Virus record (IMG/VR): IMGVR_UViG_3300032235_000805
Span: 1-40,634 of that record
Reading direction: 5' to 3' (one strand)
From: a virus
DNA length: 40,634 nucleotides
Positions 31,371-37,397 of this stretch are shown here, one piece after another. The notes under the pieces were generated by a model. The model saw nothing but the letters and a program-made list of their open reading frames with translations. It was not told the DNA's origin and searched no databases. Both the position numbers and the translations under genes were made by a program. Every line of letters starts with the position of its first letter. The stretch's first letter is position 1.

Positions 31371-32600
31371 CCGCCTCACCACCGACACGGCAGGTTCGCC
31401 CTTTTCAAAGATCGTATCAACAACTGCCTGCACCGAGCGAGCAGTAGCAATACCAACCTTGGAATACACAGGGATACACACAAGACCGAACGATTTGCTA
31501 TACTGCTCCAGTGCTCCAGGTTGGATACGTCCATCGCGGAGACCTTTGGCATCATCGTGATGCAGTCGGATGCAGCGTCCGATAGTCTGGGAGATGCCAA
31601 TAAAGTCCATATTCCGCATAAACAAGACTGCCTCAAGTCCAGACACATTGATGCCCTCACTCAAGATGCTATGGTGCAGAACAACAAACTTCTTGTCGTT
31701 ATCCTTACCCCAGGCAGAGAGGGTGTCAAAGAATACCTCACGGTTCACTTTCTTGCCGTCAATGACAGCACCAGTCTTGGCAGTGATATACATCCAAGAG
31801 TAACCACGCTGCTGTAGTTCGTGGCAGAAGTCAGTTTCAGACACCAGAGACACGATTTGCTTGGTTGCTTTAGCACAAACAAGAATCTTGCCTACAGCAT
31901 TGTCATCAATCGTTTCCAGCAGATTCTCCGCATCGCGATCAAAGTTGGTCTGCTTTCCCTTCACCATCTCCAGTTGCTTGACGATAACTTTAGGGGGCAC
32001 AATGTATCCACCCTCAACAAGTTCAGGAGCAGGAACTTTGCAGATTACCTGACCGTAAACAACAGCATCATTCATCCCAGGTTTACCCATAGCAAGACTA
32101 TGTTTGGGAGTTGCAGTAAAGAAGTAGCAGCGTCGTGCATTAGCAGCAAAGTGCTCTGTTGCAGGGAAGAAGTGACGCTGAACGCTGTTATGTGCCTCAT
32201 CAAAGTAGATCGTATCCACATCAATCTCTGCTGCTTGGAGGCGAGACAGAGAGTGATAGGTGGTTACAATCAGTTTGTGATTATCAGCATTGGCATCAAC
32301 CCACTTGCGGATTACGCGAGGATGAGTAGAGGATTCGTGATGAGTTTCGCCGCTGTGAACGTGAAATACAGCAGCATTGGTGATAAACTCAAGGAATTCG
32401 GAAGAGAGTTGCTCTGCCAGCAGAATGCGGGGAGCAACAACTACAATAGTCTGGGGAGTTTCAGACTGCAACTGGCGAAGACAATCGTAGATCATCTTCA
32501 GAGTCTTGCCACCGCCAGTAGGAACAATGATCTGCCCTTTGTCGTGCTTAAGCATAGCAGCAACGCCACGCTTTTGATGGGGGCGGAGGTTGATTTGCAT
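31368..32600 (-). CDS. SF2 DNA/RNA helicase (DEAH, UvsW-like type)
   Basis: 410 aa from the preferred ATG. Motifs in order: Q-like LRPHQKRGVAAML, Walker A VPTGGGKT, Ia VVVAPRILLAEQL, DEAH box, TAT in FFTATPKHS, a C-terminal RecA domain with ILVCAKATKQ, LHHSILSEGINV, and motif VI QTIGRCIRLHH. It is shorter than T4 UvsW but similar in layout; it would remodel branched DNA or act as a type-I-like translocase. The start could also be one of three ATGs overlapping element copy 11; the one after AACCAA is preferred. Confidence 0.9.
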   Translation of the reverse strand: MQINLRPHQKRGVAAMLKHDKGQIIVPTGGGKTLKMIYDCLRQLQSETPQTIVVVAPRILLAEQLSSEFLEFITNAAVFHVHSGETHHESSTHPRVIRKWVDANADNHKLIVTTYHSLSRLQAAEIDVDTIYFDEAHNSVQRHFFPATEHFAANARRCYFFTATPKHSLAMGKPGMNDAVVYGQVICKVPAPELVEGGYIVPPKVIVKQLEMVKGKQTNFDRDAENLLETIDDNAVGKILVCAKATKQIVSLVSETDFCHELQQRGYSWMYITAKTGAVIDGKKVNREVFFDTLSAWGKDNDKKFVVLHHSILSEGINVSGLEAVLFMRNMDFIGISQTIGRCIRLHHDDAKGLRDGRIQPGALEQYSKSFGLVCIPVYSKVGIATARSVQAVVDTIFEKGEPAVSVVRR

Positions 32601-32610
32601 TTGGTTCATC

Positions 32611-32647
32611 ATCATATTATAAGGACACTTTGAAGGCCCCAGGGTTT
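32611..32647 (-). repeat. Intergenic promoter-like element, copy 11
   Basis: Minus strand AAACCCTGGGGCCTTCAAAG then TGTCCTTATAA and TATGAT, followed by the shared leader GATGAACCAAATG. Confidence 0.85.
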
Positions 32648-32650
32648 CAA

Positions 32651-32842
32651 TTATTCTGCTTGAGTTTTCAGGGATTGAAGGTCTCTAATGACTTGTTGCA
32701 TCGCAGAGCGAGAATATCCAGTCGCATAAGGATAACCTTCAATACCAGGATTGTTAGGAGCAGTATAGCATACATTCACAGCACTTTCAAGACCTTCAAT
32801 CAACCTTTCAAGTGCAGTTTCTGGGATTTTAATGTATTTCAT
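32651..32842 (-). CDS. Hypothetical protein, 63 aa
   Basis: MKYIKIPETALERLIEGLES then AVNVCYTAPNNPGIEGYPYA and a C-terminal helix. Two helices around a Tyr/Pro loop. The gene is preceded by the terminator at 32877, so it may need its own promoter (weak TTTACA seen at about 32862). Function unknown. Confidence 0.76.
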   Translation of the reverse strand: MKYIKIPETALERLIEGLESAVNVCYTAPNNPGIEGYPYATGYSRSAMQQVIRDLQSLKTQAE

Positions 32843-32876
32843 TAGTTCAAGTGGTTTGATATGTAAAGACTAAAAT

Positions 32877-32907
32877 AGAGCACTTCTAGAGGCATCTAGA
32901 GTGCTCT
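32877..32907 (-). terminator. Long hairpin, probable terminator
   Basis: Minus strand AGAGCACTCTAGA, loop, TCTAGAAGTGCTCT with one bulged base, then ATTTTAG. A 13-bp stem right after the 77-aa gene; the T tract is only four long. Confidence 0.65.
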
Positions 32908-32919
32908 GGTGACAGAGTA

Positions 32920-33153
32920 TCAACCGCCAAACATCTCATCAAGGAGATTATTCATTTCGCGGATTTCACCTTGTCGGTCAATCAAGTTACGCATCTGAAT
33001 GAGGCGATCTTGTTCCATCTTGAGTATAAGAAGTGCGTCACCAATGTGATGCAGTTTGTTGTTAATCTCTACACGATCCAGACCATCAACAGTGGTAACT
33101 AAATGTTCCATTCCATTGATGATTCTGGGTTCGTCAGTAACAGTGAAGGTCAT
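32920..33153 (-). CDS. Hypothetical coiled-coil protein, 77 aa
   Basis: MTFTVTDEPRIINGMEHLVT then a heptad-like helical region (HIGDALLILKMEQDRLIQMR, REMNNLLDEMFGG). Single-gene unit between element copy 12 and a terminator. Function unknown. Confidence 0.78.
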   Translation of the reverse strand: MTFTVTDEPRIINGMEHLVTTVDGLDRVEINNKLHHIGDALLILKMEQDRLIQMRNLIDRQGEIREMNNLLDEMFGG

Positions 33154-33165
33154 TCAAAAATCTTG

Positions 33166-33202
33166 CTTATACTACTGGAACACTTTGAAGGCCCCAGAGT
33201 TA
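33166..33202 (-). repeat. Intergenic promoter-like element, copy 12
   Basis: Minus strand GTAACTCTGGGGCCTTCAAA then GTGTTCCAGTAG and TATAAG, 13 nt before the 77-aa ATG. Confidence 0.88.
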
Positions 33203-33204
33203 CA

Positions 33205-33816
33205 TTACTTTGGTGTGTAGTCGTGCTTGAGTTGAACTTGTTCTGGTTTCTTACCTTGCTTTTCTGCTTCAGATTGTCTTACAAGAGTTTCAAGTTTTCT
33301 GTGCCCTGCTCTAGTAATCTCCTTTCTTTTCTCTCTTGACATACCAACAACAGCACGTTTTGGTTGCCCTTCAGGTCTCTTATCTACTTCAGTTTTCTTT
33401 GTCTTGAGAAGTTGTGATGCAGTTTTTGTTGCTTCCTTTGCTTTAGGTTGAGATGCTGCTGGTGCAGATCCACCACCTTTCTTTGCAGCAATTCTTGCTA
33501 ATGCTGCCTTCTTTCTTTCTTCTTTTGCTGCTTCTGCTGCCTTTGCTTTTACATCAGCACTTCCACGTTCTTGAGTTGGTTGCTGAACTCTTGTGGATGC
33601 TTGTCTTTGAGTGCCAATATCCTTTCTTGGTTTATAGTCTGTTGGTTTTCTTTCTTCTCCAGGCTTTGCCTGTGCCATTCTACGCTTTTCAGGAGCAGTC
33701 TTTTTACGTTCAGCACCGATACGACCGCCTTCACCAGTTCTTCTAATTTGAGAAGAACCCATAACCTCCTTGTCGTATACTTCGGCAAGAATCATAAACT
33801 CCTGAAAAGTCTTCAT
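33205..33816 (-). CDS. Basic internal-protein candidate with T4-like capsid-targeting N-terminus
   Basis: 203 aa, extremely rich in Lys, Arg, Ala and Gln, low complexity and probably disordered (AAEAAKEERKKAALARIAAK). The N-terminus MKTFQEFMILAEVYDKEV matches the T4 internal-protein capsid targeting sequence MKTYQEFIAEA, and LAE fits the T4 gp21 protease cleavage rule (L/I-A/G/S/T-E). A late-type promoter lies 24 nt upstream although neighbours are early-type. I infer a protein packed in the head, cleaved, and perhaps injected with DNA. Homology is from memory of T4 IPI-III; T4 internal proteins are similarly small and basic. Confidence 0.8.
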   Translation of the reverse strand: MKTFQEFMILAEVYDKEVMGSSQIRRTGEGGRIGAERKKTAPEKRRMAQAKPGEERKPTDYKPRKDIGTQRQASTRVQQPTQERGSADVKAKAAEAAKEERKKAALARIAAKKGGGSAPAASQPKAKEATKTASQLLKTKKTEVDKRPEGQPKRAVVGMSREKRKEITRAGHRKLETLVRQSEAEKQGKKPEQVQLKHDYTPK

Positions 33817-33840
33817 CTGTATCTAAAAACTACCTTGAGT

Positions 33841-33848
33841 TATTTATC
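33841..33848 (-). promoter_or_regulatory. T4-type late promoter before the internal-protein candidate
   Basis: Minus strand GATAAATA, 7/8 match to TATAAATA, overlapping the TGA of the 72-aa gene, 24 nt before the ATG. Confidence 0.68.
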
Positions 33849-34065
33849 AGTCAGAATCCTCAAGTAGACCTAGTGCCTTATCTGCTGCAGATTTAGAACC
33901 TACAAAAACTTGTTTCGTTTCATAAAAATAACGAACACGTTCACGACGAGCAGCAATCAAAATGTCGTATTCTTCTTGTTGCTGTTTAGTAAACTTAAAA
34001 TCTTGCTTACGCCAAGCATCTTTCAGTTCGTTGAGATGAGGCAGAACATTTACAGTTTGAGTCAT
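33847..34065 (-). CDS. Hypothetical protein, 72 aa
   Basis: MTQTVNVLPHLNELKDAWRK then QDFKFTKQQQEEYDILIAAR and a C-terminal QVFVGSKSAADKALGLLED. Basic helical core. Its TGA overlaps the following late promoter. Function unknown. Confidence 0.8.
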   Translation of the reverse strand: MTQTVNVLPHLNELKDAWRKQDFKFTKQQQEEYDILIAARRERVRYFYETKQVFVGSKSAADKALGLLEDSD

Positions 34066-34067
34066 AA

Positions 34068-34205
34068 TCAGTAATCGTAATTGGAGTTCAAATAGGTGTT
34101 AAAGGATTTTGAATTATCTTCCTCCTCAAAGAGACCTTCATTCATCTCTTCAACAAAGTCAAAGGAAGAAAACTCCTCTACTGAAAGATCATCAAAGTCG
34201 TCCAT
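34068..34205 (-). CDS. Hypothetical acidic protein, 45 aa
   Basis: MDDFDDLSVEEFSSFDFVEE then MNEGLFEEEDNSKSFNTYLN. One third acidic residues with regularly spaced Phe; probably disordered or a DNA/partner mimic. First gene after copy 13, and its TGA lies 2 nt before the next ATG. Function unknown. Confidence 0.76.
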   Translation of the reverse strand: MDDFDDLSVEEFSSFDFVEEMNEGLFEEEDNSKSFNTYLNSNYDY

Positions 34206-34218
34206 TTGAGTTTGAGTG

Positions 34219-34254
34219 CTTACATTATTAGGACACTTTCAAGGCCCCAGAGTT
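34219..34254 (-). repeat. Intergenic promoter-like element, copy 13
   Basis: Minus strand AAACTCTGGGGCCTTGAAAG then TGTCCTAATAA and TGTAAG, 14 nt before an ATG. Confidence 0.86.
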
Positions 34255-34258
34255 TTTA

Positions 34259-34450
34259 TCAGCGAGACAGTATTGCTTTCATTCTAGCTTTCTTTGCTGC
34301 TAGTTGTGCTCCTGCTTCGTGCTCCATTTCTCCGTGTGCTTGACGGATTTGCATACCTTTCCAACGTGCAGATTGTCTTGCAACTTGTTTGTTATACTCA
34401 TTGGGTTGCATTGTTGGATGCTGTTCCATAAACTGCTGGAAGGTTTTCAT
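34259..34450 (-). CDS. Small basic protein with MKTFQQFM N-terminus
   Basis: 63 aa. MKTFQQFMEQHPTMQPNEYN shares the first eight residues with the 203-aa internal-protein candidate and with T4 capsid-targeting sequences, but lacks the L/I-x-E cleavage site. The rest is basic and helical (RQSARWKGMQIRQAHGEMEH, AKKARMKAIL). A late-type promoter lies 19 nt upstream. Plausibly a second packaged protein. Confidence 0.76.
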   Translation of the reverse strand: MKTFQQFMEQHPTMQPNEYNKQVARQSARWKGMQIRQAHGEMEHEAGAQLAAKKARMKAILSR

Positions 34451-34469
34451 TTCTACTACACTTTTTGAG

Positions 34470-34477
34470 TATTTATT
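34470..34477 (-). promoter_or_regulatory. T4-type late promoter before the 63-aa MKTFQQFM gene
   Basis: Minus strand AATAAATA, overlapping the TAA stop of the 48-aa gene, 19 nt before the ATG. Confidence 0.68.
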
Positions 34478-34619
34478 TCACAAGTATCTTTATATCCCTT
34501 GCACCTTGCTTTTCTATTACACTCTGCCAAAAAGCAGCATCATCAATTGTGAGGAAGGTTGCTGTTTGTTTAGAGTAACCCTTCTTTTTGGGTTGGAGAT
34601 ACTGTACCAGGTACTTCAT
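34473..34619 (-). CDS. Hypothetical protein, 48 aa
   Basis: MKYLVQYLQPKKKGYSKQTA then TFLTIDDAAFWQSVIEKQGA and a beta end. It overlaps the end of the membrane-protein gene upstream by 50 nt in another frame; a longer start at 34658 is unlikely for that reason. The style (beta, loop, helix, beta) is that of a real small domain. Function unknown. Confidence 0.68.
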   Translation of the reverse strand: MKYLVQYLQPKKKGYSKQTATFLTIDDAAFWQSVIEKQGARDIKILVK

Positions 34620-34824
34620 AAGGATTTTCAATAAAGATTTCAATTTTTGTATCATCATTCCAGTGCCTAATCACACCTGCAACGATGAAGCAGTTTGTAA
34701 TCAAATAAGTAGCAAAAATCACGGTGCGAATGACCGCAACCGTGTCGCTTTCTTTATCACATTTAGATGCTTTCTCTCCAATGGACTTCGCCCACCATCG
34801 CCACCAGTTGTTACTCTTTTTCAT
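34570..34824 (-). CDS. Single-span membrane protein, 84 aa
   Basis: A basic Trp-rich N-terminus (MKKSNNWWRWWAKSIGEKAS) is followed by one membrane segment (VIRTVIFATYLITNCFIVAG, about 31-50) and an acidic/proline tail. Its ATG overlaps the TGA of the 58-aa gene (ATGA). Function unknown. Confidence 0.78.
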   Translation of the reverse strand: MKKSNNWWRWWAKSIGEKASKCDKESDTVAVIRTVIFATYLITNCFIVAGVIRHWNDDTKIEIFIENPYEVPGTVSPTQKEGLL

Positions 34825-34997
34825 TTTCCATCTGCTAGTACAACATTCTTAAAATCAGATTGATAAACAACTACGCGAACATCTTGTGAACGGTGAGGAC
34901 CTTTATTGACAAGAATTGAAATAGATTGATCTGATGCAAATGCTACTATTCCAGAAATAGTTTTGTAAATTACTTCAGTTCCTTCAGTAAAGATCAT
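34821..34997 (-). CDS. Hypothetical protein, 58 aa
   Basis: MIFTEGTEVIYKTISGIVAF then ASDQSISILVNKGPHRSQDV and RVVVYQSDF. All-beta, SH3/OB-like layout (GTEV.YKT..G.V.F...QSISILV). It may be a small nucleic-acid or RNA-polymerase binding protein, but this is only fold-style reasoning. Overlaps both neighbours by 4 nt. Confidence 0.79.
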   Translation of the reverse strand: MIFTEGTEVIYKTISGIVAFASDQSISILVNKGPHRSQDVRVVVYQSDFKNVVLADGK

Positions 34998-35293
34998 ACG
35001 AAAAATGCCTCCAATCCTTGATAGTTAATAGACATAGAAGTCCAGGGACGAGTATCACTGAACTTTACTTCTTTGCCAACTGTTGTACTATTTACAGGAC
35101 TAAAGAACTGACACTTTTTGTAGTTGTAGAACCCCCAGATGGTGCGTGTAAGTTTACCATTATTGTAATCAAACCTACGCTTGCAAACCAACCAAACAGA
35201 AAACACATTACGCTTGAACTCTTCAACTTCATAATAATACCCTTCAGGTGCTTTATGCTTGAATTGAGGAATCAAATCAATGGAGAGTTTCAT
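34994..35293 (-). CDS. Hypothetical protein, 99 aa
   Basis: MKLSIDLIPQFKHKAPEGYY then YEVEEFKRNVFSVWLVCKRR and a C-terminal Tyr/Trp-rich part. Beta-rich and aromatic. Coupled at both ends (TGATG and ATGA). Function unknown. Confidence 0.79.
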   Translation of the reverse strand: MKLSIDLIPQFKHKAPEGYYYEVEEFKRNVFSVWLVCKRRFDYNNGKLTRTIWGFYNYKKCQFFSPVNSTTVGKEVKFSDTRPWTSMSINYQGLEAFFV

Positions 35294-35460
35294 CAGCAGT
35301 CATAATCACGCTCGGTAGACAGTAGAGTAATCATAGTTTTGAGTTTAGCAATCTCTTGCTCTTGCTCTTCAATTTTAGACTGAAGACGTTGAATTTGTGT
35401 TTGATACTGTTCTTTCAAATCAAAGAGCATTTTGTTTGTATGTGCTACGTTGTGCGTCAT
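35293..35460 (-). CDS. Coiled-coil protein, 55 aa
   Basis: After MTHNVAHTNKM, a continuous coiled coil (LFDLKEQYQTQIQRLQSKIE, EQEQEIAKLKTMITLL). The inner ATG at 35430, preceded by ACAAACAAA, is an alternative start giving 45 aa. Its TGA overlaps the next ATG by one base. Function unknown. Confidence 0.74.
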   Translation of the reverse strand: MTHNVAHTNKMLFDLKEQYQTQIQRLQSKIEEQEQEIAKLKTMITLLSTERDYDC

Positions 35461-35462
35461 AA

Positions 35463-35705
35463 TCAGGTCGTAAAGGATTCAACAACAATAGATTCTAGAT
35501 CTTCAGAGAGAGCATAAGTTCTCGCATTCAGAATATTCTCACGAAGAGTTGTATAATACTTCTCATAGAAAGAAGCATCATCTTCGGCAGTAATCAAATC
35601 AAAACATTCATTATCGTTTTCTGCAATCACATTCCAGAGTCCACCATACTCACTGGAAGGAAATGGAATGTAATGATCTACGATATAAAGAAACTTTTGT
35701 GCCAT
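35463..35705 (-). CDS. Hypothetical protein, 80 aa
   Basis: MAQKFLYIVDHYIPFPSSEY then GGLWNVIAENDNECFDLITA and helical acidic parts. Beta-alpha layout, soluble. The stop lies 2 nt before the coiled-coil gene start. Function unknown. Confidence 0.79.
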   Translation of the reverse strand: MAQKFLYIVDHYIPFPSSEYGGLWNVIAENDNECFDLITAEDDASFYEKYYTTLRENILNARTYALSEDLESIVVESFTT

Positions 35706-35731
35706 TGTGTTTTGTAAATTACTCCTTAAGT

Positions 35732-35830
35732 TTAGAACTGATTGTTGTCTTTGTCAATATCTGAAGTGACAATAAGTGCTGCTCCCATAGTTGCAAGAAC
35801 GCCAAGTGCAAATCCAAGAATGAATGTCAT
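35732..35830 (-). CDS. Tiny membrane protein, 32 aa
   Basis: MTFILGFALGVLATMGAALI then VTSDIDKDNNQF. One hydrophobic helix of about 20 residues and an acidic tail. The ATG overlaps the TAA of the 45-aa gene (TAATG). Such miniproteins in phage often alter membrane-bound host complexes, but nothing here shows the target. Confidence 0.7.
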   Translation of the reverse strand: MTFILGFALGVLATMGAALIVTSDIDKDNNQF

Positions 35831-35967
35831 TAGTAAAATTCTGCAAGATAATAATCTACAGTAATCTCAAGTTTTGCTGCTTCACTCTCAACTTCTTTCC
35901 AAAAATCTTCTGCTACTTTACTCATTTCTGCTTGTTTAATAAGGTCGCGGAGTCGTTTGGAGATCAT
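35830..35967 (-). CDS. Hypothetical protein, 45 aa
   Basis: MISKRLRDLIKQAEMSKVAE then DFWKEVESEAAKLEITVDYY. Two amphipathic helices, soluble. Overlaps the membrane-protein genes on both sides (ATGA and TAATG). Function unknown. Confidence 0.76.
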   Translation of the reverse strand: MISKRLRDLIKQAEMSKVAEDFWKEVESEAAKLEITVDYYLAEFY

Positions 35968-36122
35968 TTGATTTGATTACTAGGAGGATTCTTGAGATTT
36001 TCTACTGCTTTTGTGCGATAGTATGAATTATAAAGACTTTCATCTCGTTGGATTAGAAACGCATTCCAACCAAGAATAACTGCGAAACCAATCAATCCAG
36101 CGATCACATATTTAGAATTCAT
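35964..36122 (-). CDS. Small membrane protein, 52 aa
   Basis: MNSKYVIAGLIGFAVILGWN then AFLIQRDESLYNSYYRTKAV. An N-terminal membrane helix with a polar cytoplasmic or periplasmic tail. Coupled by ATGA overlaps. Function unknown. Confidence 0.74.
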   Translation of the reverse strand: MNSKYVIAGLIGFAVILGWNAFLIQRDESLYNSYYRTKAVENLKNPPSNQIK

Positions 36123-36241
36123 TGTTTAATCTCAATAGTTGATTTCAAGAGTTCATTATCGCGTTTATTCTTATAATAACTCATAAAAATATCACAGACA
36201 CAATAACCAAAGGCAAATGCTGCCATAAAAGTAGTAATCAT
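36119..36241 (-). CDS. Tiny membrane protein, 40 aa
   Basis: MITTFMAAFAFGYCVCDIFM then SYYKNKRDNELLKSTIEIKQ. A hydrophobic half with CxC (CVC) and a basic half. Start overlaps the TGA of the 128-aa gene (ATGA). Function unknown. Confidence 0.72.
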   Translation of the reverse strand: MITTFMAAFAFGYCVCDIFMSYYKNKRDNELLKSTIEIKQ

Positions 36242-36624
36242 ACTGCAAGTGCTTCAGAGGGGATTTCAACGATTTCGGGCAGTTTGGCATCATCAAACTG
36301 ATGCATATTATAGCACACCCACTCACCGTTGCGGAAGACATATGCATACTCTTCGCTGTTATCAGGCAGAAGATACTCGCAAAGGTCAGCATCAAGGCGA
36401 GGAGGGCAATTATCACCACGAGCAGAATAATACTCAGGTTGGTGGTCGTCATTCCAAGCAACAGACATATCACCACCGTCAATCAGTTCGGCAGCAAGTT
36501 CTTTGCTATTGTAATGCGTCTTCAAGATGCGACCCAACCAAGACTCATAACCGTCCCAGTGGTGATATGCAGAAAGAATCGAACCATCAGCAAGTTCAAG
36601 ACCGATGCGAGAGCGGGTTGCCAT
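36238..36624 (-). CDS. Conserved-looking phage protein, 128 aa
   Basis: MATRSRIGLELADGSILSAY then HHWDGYESWLGRILKTHYNS and LIDGGDMSVAWNDD. The pattern MATRSRIG.E..DGS..S.YHHWDGYP..LG..L..HYN recurs in many phage and bacterial hypothetical proteins (from memory), with unknown function; the conserved His-His-Trp-Asp could bind metal or nucleotide. Heads the longest coupled unit after copy 14. Confidence 0.83.
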   Translation of the reverse strand: MATRSRIGLELADGSILSAYHHWDGYESWLGRILKTHYNSKELAAELIDGGDMSVAWNDDHQPEYYSARGDNCPPRLDADLCEYLLPDNSEEYAYVFRNGEWVCYNMHQFDDAKLPEIVEIPSEALAV

Positions 36625-36635
36625 TTCAAGTGTTG

Positions 36636-36666
36636 CTTACATTACTGGAACACTTTCAAGGCCCCA
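36636..36666 (-). repeat. Intergenic promoter-like element, copy 14
   Basis: Minus strand TTTTGGGGCCTTGAAAGTGT then TCCAGTAA and TGTAAG; the left part is replaced by T-rich DNA after the CP12 stop. It lies 12 nt before the 128-aa ATG. Confidence 0.84.
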
Positions 36667-36677
36667 AAAATAAAAAC

Positions 36678-36890
36678 TCAATCCTCATAAACTCTACATT
36701 CTAGAGCATCTGGATGAGTGTCACAATATAGCTCAAGAGCAGTTGGATCGTGATCGTCATCGGGGTGATTTGCTTTATATAATTTAAGCGATTCCAGTTC
36801 TTCCTCGGTATGTCGTCTTGCTTGAGGAGAAATCATAGGATCACTCAAAATATCCTCATCCTTTTGAATATGCTTGTCTATGCTATCCAT
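36678..36890 (-). CDS. cp12: CP12, Calvin-cycle inhibitor (auxiliary metabolic gene)
   Basis: 70 aa, the size of cyanophage CP12. It has helical acidic N-terminal SIDKHIQKDEDILSDPMISP, and the C-terminal ELYCDTHPDALECRVYED, where C56 and C65 (CX8C) form the redox switch that binds GAPDH and PRK. The N-terminal Cys pair of many plant CP12 is absent. In infection CP12 is thought to shut down the Calvin cycle and leave NADPH and pentose for nucleotide synthesis. A late-type promoter lies 21 nt upstream. Confidence 0.92.
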   Translation of the reverse strand: MDSIDKHIQKDEDILSDPMISPQARRHTEEELESLKLYKANHPDDDHDPTALELYCDTHPDALECRVYED

Positions 36891-36911
36891 TGTTTTGTAT
36901 CGTGTTGATAA

Positions 36912-36919
36912 TATTTATT
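36912..36919 (-). promoter_or_regulatory. T4-type late promoter before CP12
   Basis: Minus strand AATAAATA, adjacent to the upstream TGA and 21 nt before the CP12 ATG. Confidence 0.6.
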
Positions 36920-37084
36920 TCAACCACCTTTTTCTTTAAGACTTCTTACAAGATATTCAGTGAAAGTTTCCATTTTTTCAGGAACAACTTGAGAAATATC
37001 GTGATTGATTGCATTCTTAAGAGCAACCATTTCATTAAACTCTGAATCAGTGAGTTTATCAATGTTTTTTGATGGAAGGGTCAT
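36920..37084 (-). CDS. Hypothetical protein, 54 aa
   Basis: MTLPSKNIDKLTDSEFNEMV then ALKNAINHDISQVVPEKMET and a basic end. Helical. No ribosome binding site of note; the 88 nt upstream hold no better gene (only an 11-codon frame). Function unknown. Confidence 0.77.
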   Translation of the reverse strand: MTLPSKNIDKLTDSEFNEMVALKNAINHDISQVVPEKMETFTEYLVRSLKEKGG

Positions 37085-37172
37085 GGTTCGCAAATATTGT
37101 GTTCTAATCCTAACATATTATCTATCAAACTAATGAGTTCTTAATAATATCTTCGGAATTACTTAACACTTC

Positions 37173-37397
37173 TTAATCATTAAAGAAAGAACCAAAAGAA
37201 CCACTACTCCCTGGTTTCCTATCGTCCAACATATCCATCAAATCTTCAAACTTCTTACATTGTTCCATATCAAGAAGAAGTTGTGAAAGTTGTTTAACTA
37301 CCAATGGTTTCTCATTTGCAGCAGCAGACTTAATCGCAGCACGAAGATGCGATTCTGCTTCTAAAAGATGCTCTAGAGTTTGTTTACTTAATGCCAT
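37173..37397 (-). CDS. Hypothetical helical protein, 74 aa
   Basis: MALSKQTLEHLLEAESHLRA then AIKSAAANEKPLVVKQLSQL and a Gly/Ser tail (KPGSSGSFGSFFND). Its start overlaps the end of the AbrB-like gene by 14 nt in another frame. Function unknown. Confidence 0.79.
   Translation of the reverse strand: MALSKQTLEHLLEAESHLRAAIKSAAANEKPLVVKQLSQLLLDMEQCKKFEDLMDMLDDRKPGSSGSFGSFFND

Noticed and set aside
33453-33867. Plus-strand Leu/Phe-rich frames over the basic internal-protein gene
   Set aside because: They are antisense to a Lys/Ala/Arg-rich protein; Leu/Phe/Ser runs are expected from complementing such codons.
19892-36666. The 14 repeats as a CRISPR array or as ordinary sigma70 promoters
   Set aside because: They are spread over 17 kb between genes with no uniform spacers, so not CRISPR. 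With TTGAAA as -35 a -10 at 17 bp is missing in all copies; the TATAAT-like hexamer lies at 12 bp.
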